Shown: in pieces, positions 1-7,560 of the stretch
Layout: every line of letters starts with the position of its first letter
Numbering within the stretch: position 1 is the stretch's first letter
Assembly (NCBI GenBank): GCA_050292445.1
Contig: JBNKLQ010000058.1
Location: forward strand, 1-26,069
Length of the DNA: 26,069 bases
DNA from: Leptofilum sp050292445
GTDB lineage: Bacteria > Chloroflexota > Anaerolineae > Promineifilales > Promineifilaceae
Reading direction: 5' to 3'
Program-made: the position numbers and the translations under genes
Notes under the pieces: model-generated
Told to the model about the DNA's origin: nothing
The model's input: the letters and a program-made list of their open reading frames with translations, nothing else
Databases searched by the model: none

Positions 1-1135
1 AACTGTGCCGGGTAAACTCCGGGGATTCTACGATTGAGCGCAGCTTGACAACGGCCGTTTCCGAATTGGGCACCTCCACCCCCACAATGCCACGACCGGG
101 CACCGGGGCCTGAATGCGCAGCCGGGTGGCGGCCAGGGCCAGGGCTAAATCTTTACGCAGGGCAGCAATCTGGTTGACGCGCACTTTGTGCTGTTTCATT
201 TCGCCGTCTGGGCCGGGGCGCTCCACGTAGCCTGGCTCTACACCAAACTGGGTGATGGCCGGACCACGCTGAATCTGCGTGACCGTGGCGGGCAGGCCAA
301 AATGGGCCAGCGTTTCCTCGATGACGCGCTTTTTCTCGTCGATCTCCTCTTTGCTCATGACCACGTCACCGCCCTCTTCTAAGAGGGAAAGGGGGGGCAG
401 GCGTTTGCTGCGTTTGGTAGGATCGGTGTAAACGGCCGTATCATCAATAATCACCAGTTCATCGTTGCTAGTGACTGGTGGCCGGTCTGGCAAAGGCAAC
501 TGGGTAGCCCGTTCTGGTTGGACGATGGATTGTGGTTCCGATGGGGCCAACTCCTGAGAAAGCTGGTGCAGCCGGAGGGAAAGATTGTTTAATCCGGTTA
601 GAAAATCGTTCCAGGTGAAGCCCGCTATCAGGCTGACGCCGTAGGCCAACAGCAGCAGATAAAATCCGTTGGTGAGGAACGTGCCAAAGAAATCGAGCAA
701 TGGCTCAGATAGTGCCCAGCCAACCAGCCCGCCGCCTTTGCCCACATGCGCGTCCGGGAGCGTGGTGTTGCTGAGCTGGTAGCTTAGCGGCAGCAGGGTG
801 AGCAGCACCAGCTCAAACCCAATCACCTGGGCGACGTGAATTTCGTACGGCCGTTCCACCTGGCGTAGTGTTAAATGCAATCCCCCTGCCGACAGCGAAA
901 GCAGCAGCGGATAGGCTCCCCAGCCAAACCCTTCACGAAACAAGCAAAGCCAAACGCCAGGGCAGGCATTGTTGGGCAAACTCAGCAAAGCCAGAAAAAT
1001 AAGAAAGGAGACGGTAAAGAGGATGATGCCCGCTATCTCGACGCGCCAGGGCATCAGGCTGTTGATAAGGCGTTCATCCCAGGTGGGGGGCGGCGGCTCC
1101 GGGGTTTTACGGCCGCTTGATTTTTTTCGTGCCAT
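1..1135 (-). CDS. ftsK: DNA translocase FtsK/SpoIIIE, N-terminal part (C-terminus beyond window)
   Basis: The 378 codons visible here form an open frame that continues past the left edge. FtsK/SpoIIIE proteins are membrane-anchored, hexameric DNA pumps that clear chromosome ends from the division septum. The start is MARKKSSGRKTPEPPP, a basic and proline-rich cytoplasmic head. Four hydrophobic segments follow (about residues 31-53, 72-90, 103-121 and 149-173). A polar linker (about 180-255) leads into the FtsK alpha domain: residues 263-300 (VIEETLAHFGLPATVTQIQR region) and LRIQAPVPGRGIVGVEVPN (339-357), which match the conserved RI..PIPGK..VGIE.PN segment. The Walker A ATPase and gamma domains must lie outside the window. 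No clear Shine-Dalgarno precedes the ATG at 1135. The S1 gene lies 70 bp upstream on the same strand, so the two may be co-transcribed. Identification is firm; the start is reasonable. Confidence 0.93.
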   Translation of the reverse strand, partial: MARKKSSGRKTPEPPPPTWDERLINSLMPWRVEIAGIILFTVSFLIFLALLSLPNNACPGVWLCLFREGFGWGAYPLLLSLSAGGLHLTLRQVERPYEIHVAQVIGFELVLLTLLPLSYQLSNTTLPDAHVGKGGGLVGWALSEPLLDFFGTFLTNGFYLLLLAYGVSLIAGFTWNDFLTGLNNLSLRLHQLSQELAPSEPQSIVQPERATQLPLPDRPPVTSNDELVIIDDTAVYTDPTKRSKRLPPLSLLEEGGDVVMSKEEIDEKKRVIEETLAHFGLPATVTQIQRGPAITQFGVEPGYVERPGPDGEMKQHKVRVNQIAALRKDLALALAATRLRIQAPVPGRGIVGVEVPNSETAVVKLRSIVESPEFTRHS

Positions 1136-1153
1136 ACCAGTACGTAACTGGGA

Positions 1154-1180
1154 AATTGAGTAATGGGTAATTACTCAATT
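1154..1180. repeat. Perfect 11-bp inverted repeat between the S1 and ftsK genes
   Basis: Arms 1154-1164 (AATTGAGTAAT) and 1170-1180 (ATTACTCAATT) are perfect complements around a 5-nt loop. The hairpin fills most of the 70-bp gap between the two minus-strand genes. No T-run follows on the minus strand, so it is not a canonical terminator. It may be a small palindromic repeat or an mRNA-processing or stability hairpin. Confidence 0.75.
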
Positions 1181-1205
1181 ACTTTTACGAGAAGTTAATC
1201 CCGAC

Positions 1206-2219
1206 CTATTCAAGATCGTCAGTGGTGAGGTCGCGCAGGGTAAGCGCCAGCCGTTTGTTAGCGCCATCCACTTTGAGCACGCGGGCAACCACAATTTGCC
1301 CTTTTTGCACGACGTTTCTCGGGTGAAGGAAGACGCCTTCGGCCAGTTGTGAAATGTGAATGAGCCCTTCTAACTCATCTTCAATCATGACAAATGCGCC
1401 AAAGCTGACCACGTTGGTGATAGTCCCTTCGACCAACTGTCCAGGCTTAAATCGTTCATCGACGGTAAGCCAGGGATTTTCATGTAATCGTTTGAGGCTC
1501 AGGGCCACACGGCCGTTTTCTGAATCGACATTGAGCACCTTCACGCGTACTTTCTGGTCTGGCTCCACAATATCGCTGGGATGAATGACGCGGCTCCAAG
1601 ACAGTTCCGAAATGTGAATCAAGCCTTCCACGCCACCTAAATCGACAAAGGCACCAAAGTTTGTCAGATTGGTCACCTGGCCTTCGTGAATTTGGCCTGG
1701 TTCAATGCGGTAAAAAAGTTTCTCCCGCTGGTCGGCCTCTACCAGCGTGGCTCGTTCCGACAAAATCAGTCGGTTCAGCTCACGATTGAGTTCAATAATT
1801 TTGAGTGTCAGTTTTTTTGACTGCCATTGGCGCAGTGCGTTTAGGCGCTCACTTTCTAGATGGAATTGGGGAAAGTCGATGAGTTGAGATGCCGGCACAA
1901 AGCCTTGCAATCCTTGCCATTGCACCAACAGCCCTCCTTTGTTGAAGCCGGTAACGGGCAGGGCCAGGGTATCATCGGCATTCATGAGTTCGAGGGCTTT
2001 TTGCCATGGATCAGCTTCTGCCATGCGCTCACCATCCGACCAACGGAAACGGCCGTCTAGGCGCTGGTTTAACGGTGCCCAATGGTTGCTTAAGGGCACA
2101 TCCGGTTTATTTTCGGGGGGGAGCAGAGACTCCTCTTGTTCAAATAAGGCAGCCCAATAGGCGTCATCAGATTGCTGTTGAGGGGACATTTCGGGGGAGG
2201 AGTCTGCTGTCATTTCCAT
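1206..2219 (-). CDS. S1 RNA-binding domain protein (ribosomal protein S1-like)
   Basis: This 337-residue protein has an acidic N-terminal extension (1-80) and three S1/OB-fold repeats: a degenerate one at about 85-155, and two clear ones at about 175-244 and 258-330. The last two carry the classic G.V..L..FGAFVDL.GVEGLIHISEL pattern and end in RVALSLKRL and RLALTLRDL. S1-type proteins bind mRNA, either at the 30S subunit or as free regulators. It is shorter than the six-repeat E. coli RpsA, but Gram-positive and Chloroflexota S1 homologues with three or four repeats are common. It could therefore be the ribosomal S1 or an S1-family RNA-binding protein. ATGs at 2219 and 2213 are both possible starts, and neither has a strong ribosome binding site. 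It is transcribed divergently from birA. Confidence 0.9.
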   Translation of the reverse strand: MEMTADSSPEMSPQQQSDDAYWAALFEQEESLLPPENKPDVPLSNHWAPLNQRLDGRFRWSDGERMAEADPWQKALELMNADDTLALPVTGFNKGGLLVQWQGLQGFVPASQLIDFPQFHLESERLNALRQWQSKKLTLKIIELNRELNRLILSERATLVEADQREKLFYRIEPGQIHEGQVTNLTNFGAFVDLGGVEGLIHISELSWSRVIHPSDIVEPDQKVRVKVLNVDSENGRVALSLKRLHENPWLTVDERFKPGQLVEGTITNVVSFGAFVMIEDELEGLIHISQLAEGVFLHPRNVVQKGQIVVARVLKVDGANKRLALTLRDLTTDDLE

Positions 2220-2424
2220 TACTCGCTTGTCGTTTAAATAAATTGCGCGCGGAAGAAAGTGGTATGATATGTAATTGGCAAAGGTTTTCGCAGAAAAGCA
2301 AAAGACGTTTGAGCCGATTTTACAAACATAAAATTGTGGCTCAATTATAGGCGGAGATGATCTCCTGTCAAACGGAAATTTTGCATGAAAGTTATCAAGT
2401 TACCCTGGTAAAACAAGGCACAAT
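2220..2424. promoter_or_regulatory. Divergent intergenic region between the S1 gene and birA
   Basis: These 205 AT-rich bases separate two divergent genes and should hold both promoters. On the plus strand, TTTACA (2319-2324) lies upstream of an AT-rich -10-like ATTATA (about 2344-2349), but the spacing is long. A small palindrome GGAGATGATCTCC (2353-2365) and an inverted repeat TTACC-CT-GGTAA (2400-2411) are candidate protein-binding sites. No motif is strong enough to name a regulator. Confidence 0.35.
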
Positions 2425-3246
2425 ATGAAAGATTTCTTGTCGGAAACGGCCGTTTCCCATTCACTCAACACGCGCTGGCTGGGCAAAAAGTGCCAGGTAC
2501 TGCTGGAAGTTGATTCCACCAACGATCTACTCAAGGAAATGATGCAGCAGGGTGAGGCTGATTTACCTCCCAATGGCTTTGTACTCCTAACCGAATATCA
2601 ACGAAAGGGGCGGGGGCGTTTGGCCCGCCGTTGGGAAGCCCCGGCTGGTAGTTCGCTGCTGCTTTCCATGTTGTTTCGCCCTGGCTGGCCTGCCGCCCAG
2701 GCCAATTGGCTCACGATGCTGGTGAGCCTGGCTGCTGCCAATGCGATTGCCACCCACACCAACCTGGAAGCGGGTCTCAAATGGCCCAATGATGTGATGG
2801 TGCGGCAGGATAACAGTTGGCGCAAGGTGAGTGGTATATTGCAGGAAGGTGGGTTTGATGCAAACGGCCGTCTGCAATGGGCCATCGTGGGTATTGGCAT
2901 CAATGTGAATATTCCGGCTGAACAGCTACCAGAGGGCATTACACCGCCCACGAGCTTGTTGGCTGCCACAGGACAAACCGTGCCTCGCCTGCCGCTGCTG
3001 CATACTTTTTTGCAGCGGGTGGAAGACCTGTATGATGCGGCGGGAAACGGCCGTTCCCCGCAACCCCTCTGGCAAAACAAGCTTATTACGCTGGGGCAAC
3101 CCGTGCGCGTGACCCATCACCAAACCAACCATTCATTTACTGGCATAGCCGAAGCCACCGATGAGGCTGGACATCTGTTGGTGCGCGATGCATCCGGTAA
3201 AATCCACACAGTCGCTGCCGCCGATGTCACCCTTCGTGAAAAATAA
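2425..3246 (+). CDS. birA: Biotin--[acetyl-CoA-carboxylase] ligase, monofunctional
   Basis: This enzyme makes biotinyl-AMP and transfers biotin to the lysine of biotin carboxyl carrier proteins in the cytoplasm. The 273 residues start directly with the catalytic domain. Conserved motifs are DSTND (30-34), the biotinyl-AMP loop GRGRLARRW (62-70), KWPNDV (119-124), KVSGIL with the active lysine (134-139), and GIGINVN (156-162). An SH3-like C-terminal domain spans about 225-270. The N-terminal winged helix of bifunctional BirA repressors is absent, so this is a group I enzyme that should not act as a DNA-binding repressor. The ATG at 2425 has only a weak AAGG upstream. Three ACGGCCGT palindromes lie inside the gene (2446, 2864, 3047); the first encodes SETAVS near the N-terminus, a poorly conserved position. 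Confidence 0.95.
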   Translation: MKDFLSETAVSHSLNTRWLGKKCQVLLEVDSTNDLLKEMMQQGEADLPPNGFVLLTEYQRKGRGRLARRWEAPAGSSLLLSMLFRPGWPAAQANWLTMLVSLAAANAIATHTNLEAGLKWPNDVMVRQDNSWRKVSGILQEGGFDANGRLQWAIVGIGINVNIPAEQLPEGITPPTSLLAATGQTVPRLPLLHTFLQRVEDLYDAAGNGRSPQPLWQNKLITLGQPVRVTHHQTNHSFTGIAEATDEAGHLLVRDASGKIHTVAAADVTLREK

Positions 3247-3264
3247 TTATGGTCAAGTAAAAAC

Positions 3265-3293
3265 TTCGTTTTTCACTGTTTTTCCGCTACAAT
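3265..3293 (+). promoter_or_regulatory. Possible promoter upstream of the acidic membrane protein
   Basis: TACAAT (3288-3293) resembles a sigma-70 -10 box. The hexamer 17 bp upstream (TTCGTT, 3265-3270) is a poor -35. It would give a leader of about 95 nt before the ATG at 3393. Support is weak. Confidence 0.3.
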
Positions 3294-3392
3294 AGGGCAA
3301 ATCTTCGGTTCATCATAACCCGTTCCAATTGGCCGAAGAACAGAACAAACGCCAGACAGTTTTCGGCACATACCGAGGTGAGGTACAGGCTC

Positions 3393-3755
3393 ATGACCGA
3401 CTTTCGCGACAATTTTGATGATGACATTGACAATAATCTTGATGATGATTTTTCTGCATTTCGGGAAGATTTATTCAGTGATGAGGAGGGCACATCTCTT
3501 GCAGACGATTTGCCCGCAGTTGACGACATTGATGATGAGTTTGATCAACTCCGGCGCAAAACAGCCCGTGGTGAATCGCTGGATGATGATTTAGACAGTG
3601 ACGATGCCTTCTTTAGTGAAGAAAGCAGCAGTGGCTCTGGCTTTGCCTGGCGTAACTTTACCCCAGGCCAGCGACTAACTCTGGCACTCCTGGTGCTGCT
3701 TAACATCGTCATGGGCACGATTGGTTTGTTGGTTGTTACGGGTAATCTGGGTTAA
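3393..3755 (+). CDS. Highly acidic protein with one C-terminal transmembrane segment, unknown function
   Basis: This 120-residue protein is not recognised as a named family. Residues 1-80 are dominated by Asp and Glu, with repeated DDD and DDDI/DDDF patterns, and are probably disordered. The segment after FAWRNFTPGQRL is one strong hydrophobic helix (about 95-115) ending in a short tail. The expected topology is a C-terminally anchored protein with a negatively charged domain. The ATG at 3393 is chosen because GAGGTGAGG (3375-3383) makes a good ribosome binding site for it; the longer GTG start at 3378 overlaps that site and has none of its own. It lies 146 bp after birA and ends at a strong terminator shared with the convergent SPFH gene. 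No partner can be inferred. Confidence 0.75.
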   Translation: MTDFRDNFDDDIDNNLDDDFSAFREDLFSDEEGTSLADDLPAVDDIDDEFDQLRRKTARGESLDDDLDSDDAFFSEESSSGSGFAWRNFTPGQRLTLALLVLLNIVMGTIGLLVVTGNLG

Positions 3756-3778
3756 TCCTTCAATAAGTAAAATACCAC

Positions 3779-3841
3779 TTCCCCGGAAACTGTATGCCAG
3801 ATCGTTTGTCTAGCAGATAGTTTGCGGGGAAATTCAAAGAA
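3779..3841. repeat. Imperfect 13-bp inverted repeat carrying a 15-mer shared with 19327-19341
   Basis: Arms 3779-3791 (TTCCCCGGAAACT) and 3829-3841 (AGTTTGCGGGGAA) pair with a single mismatch. The 15-mer TTCCCCGGAAACTGT at 3779-3793 is repeated exactly at 19327-19341. In both places it begins shortly after the stop codon of a plus-strand gene (23 and 8 bp). This suggests a dispersed intergenic repeat rather than a one-off hairpin. Confidence 0.7.
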
Positions 3842-3870
3842 AAAACAGGGCACCTCGTGTGCCCTGTTTT
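3842..3870. terminator. Bidirectional rho-independent terminator
   Basis: A perfect 12-bp stem, 3842-3853 (AAAACAGGGCAC) with 3859-3870, closes a 5-nt loop (CTCGT). It has an A-run on its left and a T-run on its right, so it can terminate transcription from both sides. It sits between the convergent acidic-protein gene (ends 3755) and SPFH gene (ends 3929). Confidence 0.9.
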
Positions 3871-3928
3871 CTATTTCAGCCTTGGCTTGGTGTTGTCAAA
3901 ACCCGTCAGGTTTACAACTAATTCTAAA

Positions 3929-5113
3929 TTATGGCGTGGTGCCTGAATCGGGAACAACAGTTTGCCCACCGCTGGTCTCCACGGTAGGCACAATGCCTGG
4001 CCCTGGCAGCACCAATGTGGGGATGGTGCCCTCTGGTGTAAAGATAATCTTGTCCGTATCGTTGAGGGCGCTGGCGTTGGCCTGCACCAACAGCAGCTGT
4101 ACATATTCTGGGTTTTCCTCATAGATGAGTGCCAGTGCTTGTTGCAAGGCTGTATCTGCCTGGGCTTGCACTAAGGCAACCTCAGCCAAAATTTCAGAAA
4201 TTCGCAAATCTTCTTCAGCTTGGAGCCGCTCATTTTCTTTTGTAGCCAGCAGCACCGCCTGATCTTTGGCAATTTCGGCTAGATTATTCGCCTGGGTCGC
4301 TTCAATAACCACCAGTTGTGCCTGCAAACGTTCCTGCTCCAGTTGCGCCAGGGTGATTTGCTGCCGCGTCTGTTCCTGAATCCGGCTTTGTTCTACGCGG
4401 ATTTCACCTTCTTGACGGGCTTGTTCGGCAGCGGCCTCTGCTTCTGCCTTCAGCTCATCCTGGGCGGCTTTTTCCGTTTCCAAACGGCTTTGCACGATGG
4501 CGTCCAATGCCCGCTGCACTTCAGGCGAGAGGATAACTTCTGGTACAACCAAATTTTCTACCCGTAGACCAATGTCCATAACGAGGTTATTCAGTTCCTC
4601 GTCGATGCAGGAGCGCAGCTCGTCACGGGAGGTACCAATAATGTTGTTGTCAAACGTACGGTCACCGACGCAAACTTTCATTGATTGGCGCGCTAAATCT
4701 TGTACACGGGCACTGGCCAGCAAATCATCACGATAAATGCCGCGATACCGTGACCAGTTATCTCGAATGAGATCGGCCTGTGCTAAATTGGGGCGGAAAA
4801 TATCGCCGCTTACAGACAGACCAATACGCTGTTTGTCACGAGTGATAATCTCTTCGTCCCGCACGGTGAAGGGAATAGCCTGGGCTGAGATGGTTTCAAG
4901 CGAAACAAACAAGCCCACATCGCTGTAAACGCCAGAACCGACGATCTGGTAAATACGGTTGTTGCGGAATTGAACGCCCACTTCTTGTTCTTCAACCGAT
5001 TCCAGGATGTAGAAGAATTGTCCGGCAAATGAAAGCACAACGATGATGCCGATGACGCCGAGTGCAAAAATTCCTACACGCCGAAGGCGTGAAAATAACA
5101 ATGGGTTATTCAT
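3929..5113 (-). CDS. SPFH / band 7 / prohibitin-like membrane protein
   Basis: This 394-residue protein has an N-terminal transmembrane helix (about 13-35), then an SPFH/band-7 domain (about 37-225). A long Glu/Gln/Ala-rich coiled coil follows (about 205-345; many EAEAAAEQARQEGE-type heptads). It ends in a Pro/Thr/Gly-rich tail. SPFH proteins oligomerise into rings on membranes and scaffold proteases or lipid microdomains. The architecture is closest to prohibitins and stomatin-like proteins; no adjacent NfeD or FtsH gene is seen, so the partner is unknown. The ATG at 5113 has a good AAGGAG ribosome binding site. The two Cys residues (CVGDRT and RSCIDEE) inside the SPFH domain are unusual and could form a disulphide if the domain is exported. 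This is the only large gene here without a single CGGCCG palindrome. Confidence 0.88.
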   Translation of the reverse strand: MNNPLLFSRLRRVGIFALGVIGIIVVLSFAGQFFYILESVEEQEVGVQFRNNRIYQIVGSGVYSDVGLFVSLETISAQAIPFTVRDEEIITRDKQRIGLSVSGDIFRPNLAQADLIRDNWSRYRGIYRDDLLASARVQDLARQSMKVCVGDRTFDNNIIGTSRDELRSCIDEELNNLVMDIGLRVENLVVPEVILSPEVQRALDAIVQSRLETEKAAQDELKAEAEAAAEQARQEGEIRVEQSRIQEQTRQQITLAQLEQERLQAQLVVIEATQANNLAEIAKDQAVLLATKENERLQAEEDLRISEILAEVALVQAQADTALQQALALIYEENPEYVQLLLVQANASALNDTDKIIFTPEGTIPTLVLPGPGIVPTVETSGGQTVVPDSGTTP

Positions 5114-5230
5114 GGATGCTCCTTAATTTGATAAGATTTGATGGTTGTTTCCAGAAATAGTACGCTATTTTGCGTTTTTTTGTTTCAATCAATTGTCCTA
5201 AAAGAGTGTGGCTAACGGCCGTTTTCCTGT

Positions 5231-5282
5231 AAAAGTGGGAAAGTCTTTGAAGATACGACGAATGCTTAGTTTACCCACTTTT
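5231..5282. terminator. Possible terminator hairpin downstream of the second acylase gene
   Basis: Arms 5231-5239 (AAAAGTGGG) and 5274-5282 (CCCACTTTT) are perfect 9-bp complements, but the loop is 34 nt. It lies in the 221-bp gap between the SPFH start (5113) and the acylase stop (5335) and may end the acylase operon. The gap also contains the only intergenic exact ACGGCCGT (5215-5222). The SPFH promoter should lie at about 5130-5200; no clear boxes were found. Confidence 0.4.
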
Positions 5283-5334
5283 TCTTAAGAAATCGGCCCA
5301 GTCGCCGTTGTTTTTTTGCAAAAGCTTTTGTCGA

Positions 5335-7554
5335 TTACTCCATCCCCGGCCGATATTCTTTTTCTAAATTGGCCAAAATGTCTGCCTCTGTGAACCAGAC
5401 CGGCGTTAATTCCCGCGCTGCAAAAATGGGTGCCTGATCAGCGTAGTGAGGCGAGGTTTCATCCTGCGTGGCGCTGCCGTATTGGTGAATGCTTTGCGAG
5501 CTGACTGAGCCGTCTGGCTGCCAGGTGACCATTAAAATGTAGGAATCTCCAGCAATGCCGTGGAAACGGCCGTCTTCGCCCAACTCCCCGTAAATAGCAT
5601 GCAATACATCCGGCGAACCACCCAGCCCCAAATCAACGTCGCCGCGTACCAGCCGGTTCACTTCTTGCCAGGGCACTTCGACGCTGCCGAAGTTTTCCAA
5701 CAGTAAATCCACTGCCTGAGAGAAACTGTTTTGGATAGAAACGGCCGTAAACACCCCGCCCGTCATGTTCGATACCGACATATCTGTATCTTCTGCTTCC
5801 AATAAATAATTCAGCGTCAAGATAGCGATAGTAGCGCCGGTGCTGTCTGGTGTAGACTGCCAATCCCAGCTGGCCAGCAGCTCATAAGCGGCTTGCTCAT
5901 CGGGATCGCTGGGCGGTGGTTCGGCCAGAATCATGTTCACCATGCGCACAATATCTGCCTCTGCATCGTAGGCCATATCGTATTTGTAAGAATAAAATTC
6001 GTCTTGGGTGATGGATTCGTCTCCCCCAAACAGCGTCAACATACGCAAGGAGCGATTCGACATCGTGTCGTTAATGCCAAGGGTGGGAGAGAAGTTGGCT
6101 TCGTCTGGATTGCCCTCGCCCAAAGTGGTGCGGTATGGGCTGCTATTGGCATTTTGGATAAAGCCGGACGGCGGATTGCTTACCTGGGGCAGATCGTCAA
6201 ACGGTAAATAATCGGTCCATAAAGTTTCTGACGTGTTGCCGGGTAAATATTGTTCCCAGTTGTAGCCTTCGGTGCGGAGGGGGATACGGCCGTTGTACAC
6301 ATAAAAAACGTTCCCTTCCTCGTCTGCGTAGCCCACATTAAACATCGGCAGCGGGCCGTCGCGCAGGGCTGCCTGCCATTCAGCCAAATTGGTGGCTTTG
6401 TTGAGCCGCACAAACTGTTCCACGTGGCCAATCTCGCCCATCCCGGCATAGCGCAGGGCATACACGCCATGATCTTGTCGCACTGTGGGGCCATAAACCG
6501 ACCACAGCACTTCTTGTTTTACCGTCCAGCGAAAACGGCCGAACAGCGTCACAGTAATCGGCGCTTCCCCCACTTCCAAATCCTGCCATTCGCCATCATA
6601 CAAATATTGGTCTGGATTGTCTGGATTCATTTCCAGCACGTAAATGTCGATCAAATCCGGACTGTTCACCGTAAACGCCCAGCCCAAATGTTCATTGTGC
6701 CCGTGGGTGATGGTTGGCGAACCGGGCAGTAGACCGCCAACCATGTTCCAGCCCTCTTCGCTGACCATGTGAGCCTCGTACCAGGCAACTGGTCCTTCCC
6801 AAGGTTGGTGTGAGTTGATGGCTAGGAACGTCTCGCCATTTTCGCTGCGAGTTGGGCCGACGGCAACGACGTTCGAGCCATACTTAACCGTAGGTGGGAG
6901 ATTAGAGGGGCGTTCTTGGAACGCTGGAGATTGGGCAATCTCTAATCCCCAATCTCCAATCTCCTTCTGAGAAACCGTTCCCTGCCGCGTCTCGGCAAAA
7001 AGCTCCCCCAACGCCCCGTCCAGCCCAAAAAAGAGCGGCACACGATGGATAAAGCCAGCGGCCACATCCCGCCCGGACAGCGGGAACACCTCTGGCAAAA
7101 GCACCTCATCCTTGTGCAGCGCGGCATAATAATTCAGCCCATCGGCATACCCCTGCATGATGGCCTGCACGTTAGGCGGAATGGAGTCGTATTTTTCGTC
7201 AACCACATCCCAGATGCGCAGAAGTTGGACCATATAATCGTTGGGCGCGGCGTCGATGCCGTAGGCCACGCCCAGCTTGCCCCGTGCCGCGACCAGCGCT
7301 TGCTGAATGGTTTGGAAATCGTCTTCGGCGTGCGCGTAGCCCAGACCGTAAGCGGCGTCGGCGTCGGTTTGGCCATAGATGTGTGGCACGCCCAGGCTGT
7401 CCCGTCGGATCACAACGTCGTAGTTATCGTTGACGGCTTCCAACTCGTCTAGATTGACCACAAAGGGCCAAACACCTTGTGGCCAGAAGATGTAAGCAGC
7501 AGCCAGGGCGAGCACAGCCACAATGCTGAGTACAATTTTTTGCCAGTGTTTCAT
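5335..7554 (-). CDS. Penicillin amidase family acylase (acyl-homoserine-lactone acylase-like)
   Basis: This 739-residue protein is an N-terminal nucleophile hydrolase of the penicillin/cephalosporin/AHL acylase family. Such precursors are exported and self-cleave into alpha and beta chains, hydrolysing amide bonds of acylated substrates. It has a signal or anchor segment (about 6-25), the alpha-chain pattern RDSLGVPHIYGQTDADAAYG, and GYAHAEDDF. The expected nucleophile is Ser227 in KYGSNVVAVGP, the N-terminus of the mature beta chain. Further family marks are HQPWEGP with YEAHM, ITHGHNEHLGWAFT, and the active-site asparagine region IQNANSSP (N468/N470). YAHAEDDF and NANSSP point toward the AHL-acylase branch, but the substrate cannot be read from sequence. 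It starts 6 bp after the upstream acylase gene, so the two are surely co-transcribed. A palindromic repeat is inserted in frame at residues about 197-220, just before Ser227. Confidence 0.93.
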   Translation of the reverse strand: MKHWQKIVLSIVAVLALAAAYIFWPQGVWPFVVNLDELEAVNDNYDVVIRRDSLGVPHIYGQTDADAAYGLGYAHAEDDFQTIQQALVAARGKLGVAYGIDAAPNDYMVQLLRIWDVVDEKYDSIPPNVQAIMQGYADGLNYYAALHKDEVLLPEVFPLSGRDVAAGFIHRVPLFFGLDGALGELFAETRQGTVSQKEIGDWGLEIAQSPAFQERPSNLPPTVKYGSNVVAVGPTRSENGETFLAINSHQPWEGPVAWYEAHMVSEEGWNMVGGLLPGSPTITHGHNEHLGWAFTVNSPDLIDIYVLEMNPDNPDQYLYDGEWQDLEVGEAPITVTLFGRFRWTVKQEVLWSVYGPTVRQDHGVYALRYAGMGEIGHVEQFVRLNKATNLAEWQAALRDGPLPMFNVGYADEEGNVFYVYNGRIPLRTEGYNWEQYLPGNTSETLWTDYLPFDDLPQVSNPPSGFIQNANSSPYRTTLGEGNPDEANFSPTLGINDTMSNRSLRMLTLFGGDESITQDEFYSYKYDMAYDAEADIVRMVNMILAEPPPSDPDEQAAYELLASWDWQSTPDSTGATIAILTLNYLLEAEDTDMSVSNMTGGVFTAVSIQNSFSQAVDLLLENFGSVEVPWQEVNRLVRGDVDLGLGGSPDVLHAIYGELGEDGRFHGIAGDSYILMVTWQPDGSVSSQSIHQYGSATQDETSPHYADQAPIFAARELTPVWFTEADILANLEKEYRPGME
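6896..6965. repeat. GGAGATT-type palindromic repeat inserted in frame within an acylase gene
   Basis: The stretch is built from copies of the 7-mer AATCTCC and its complement GGAGATT. A perfect 10-bp stem pairs 6926-6935 with 6948-6957, and AATCTCC is tandemly doubled at 6951-6964. The same 7-mer, in tandem and palindromic form, makes up the intergenic repeat at 24964-25001. Here it adds about 23 codons (peptide with EIGDWGLEIAQS) without breaking the frame. Confidence 0.8.
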
Positions 7555-7560
7555 GAGTGT

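Noticed and set aside
3378..3392. GTG start giving a longer acidic membrane protein
   Set aside because: The GTG overlaps the GAGGTGAGG ribosome binding site that serves the ATG at 3393 and has no site of its own.
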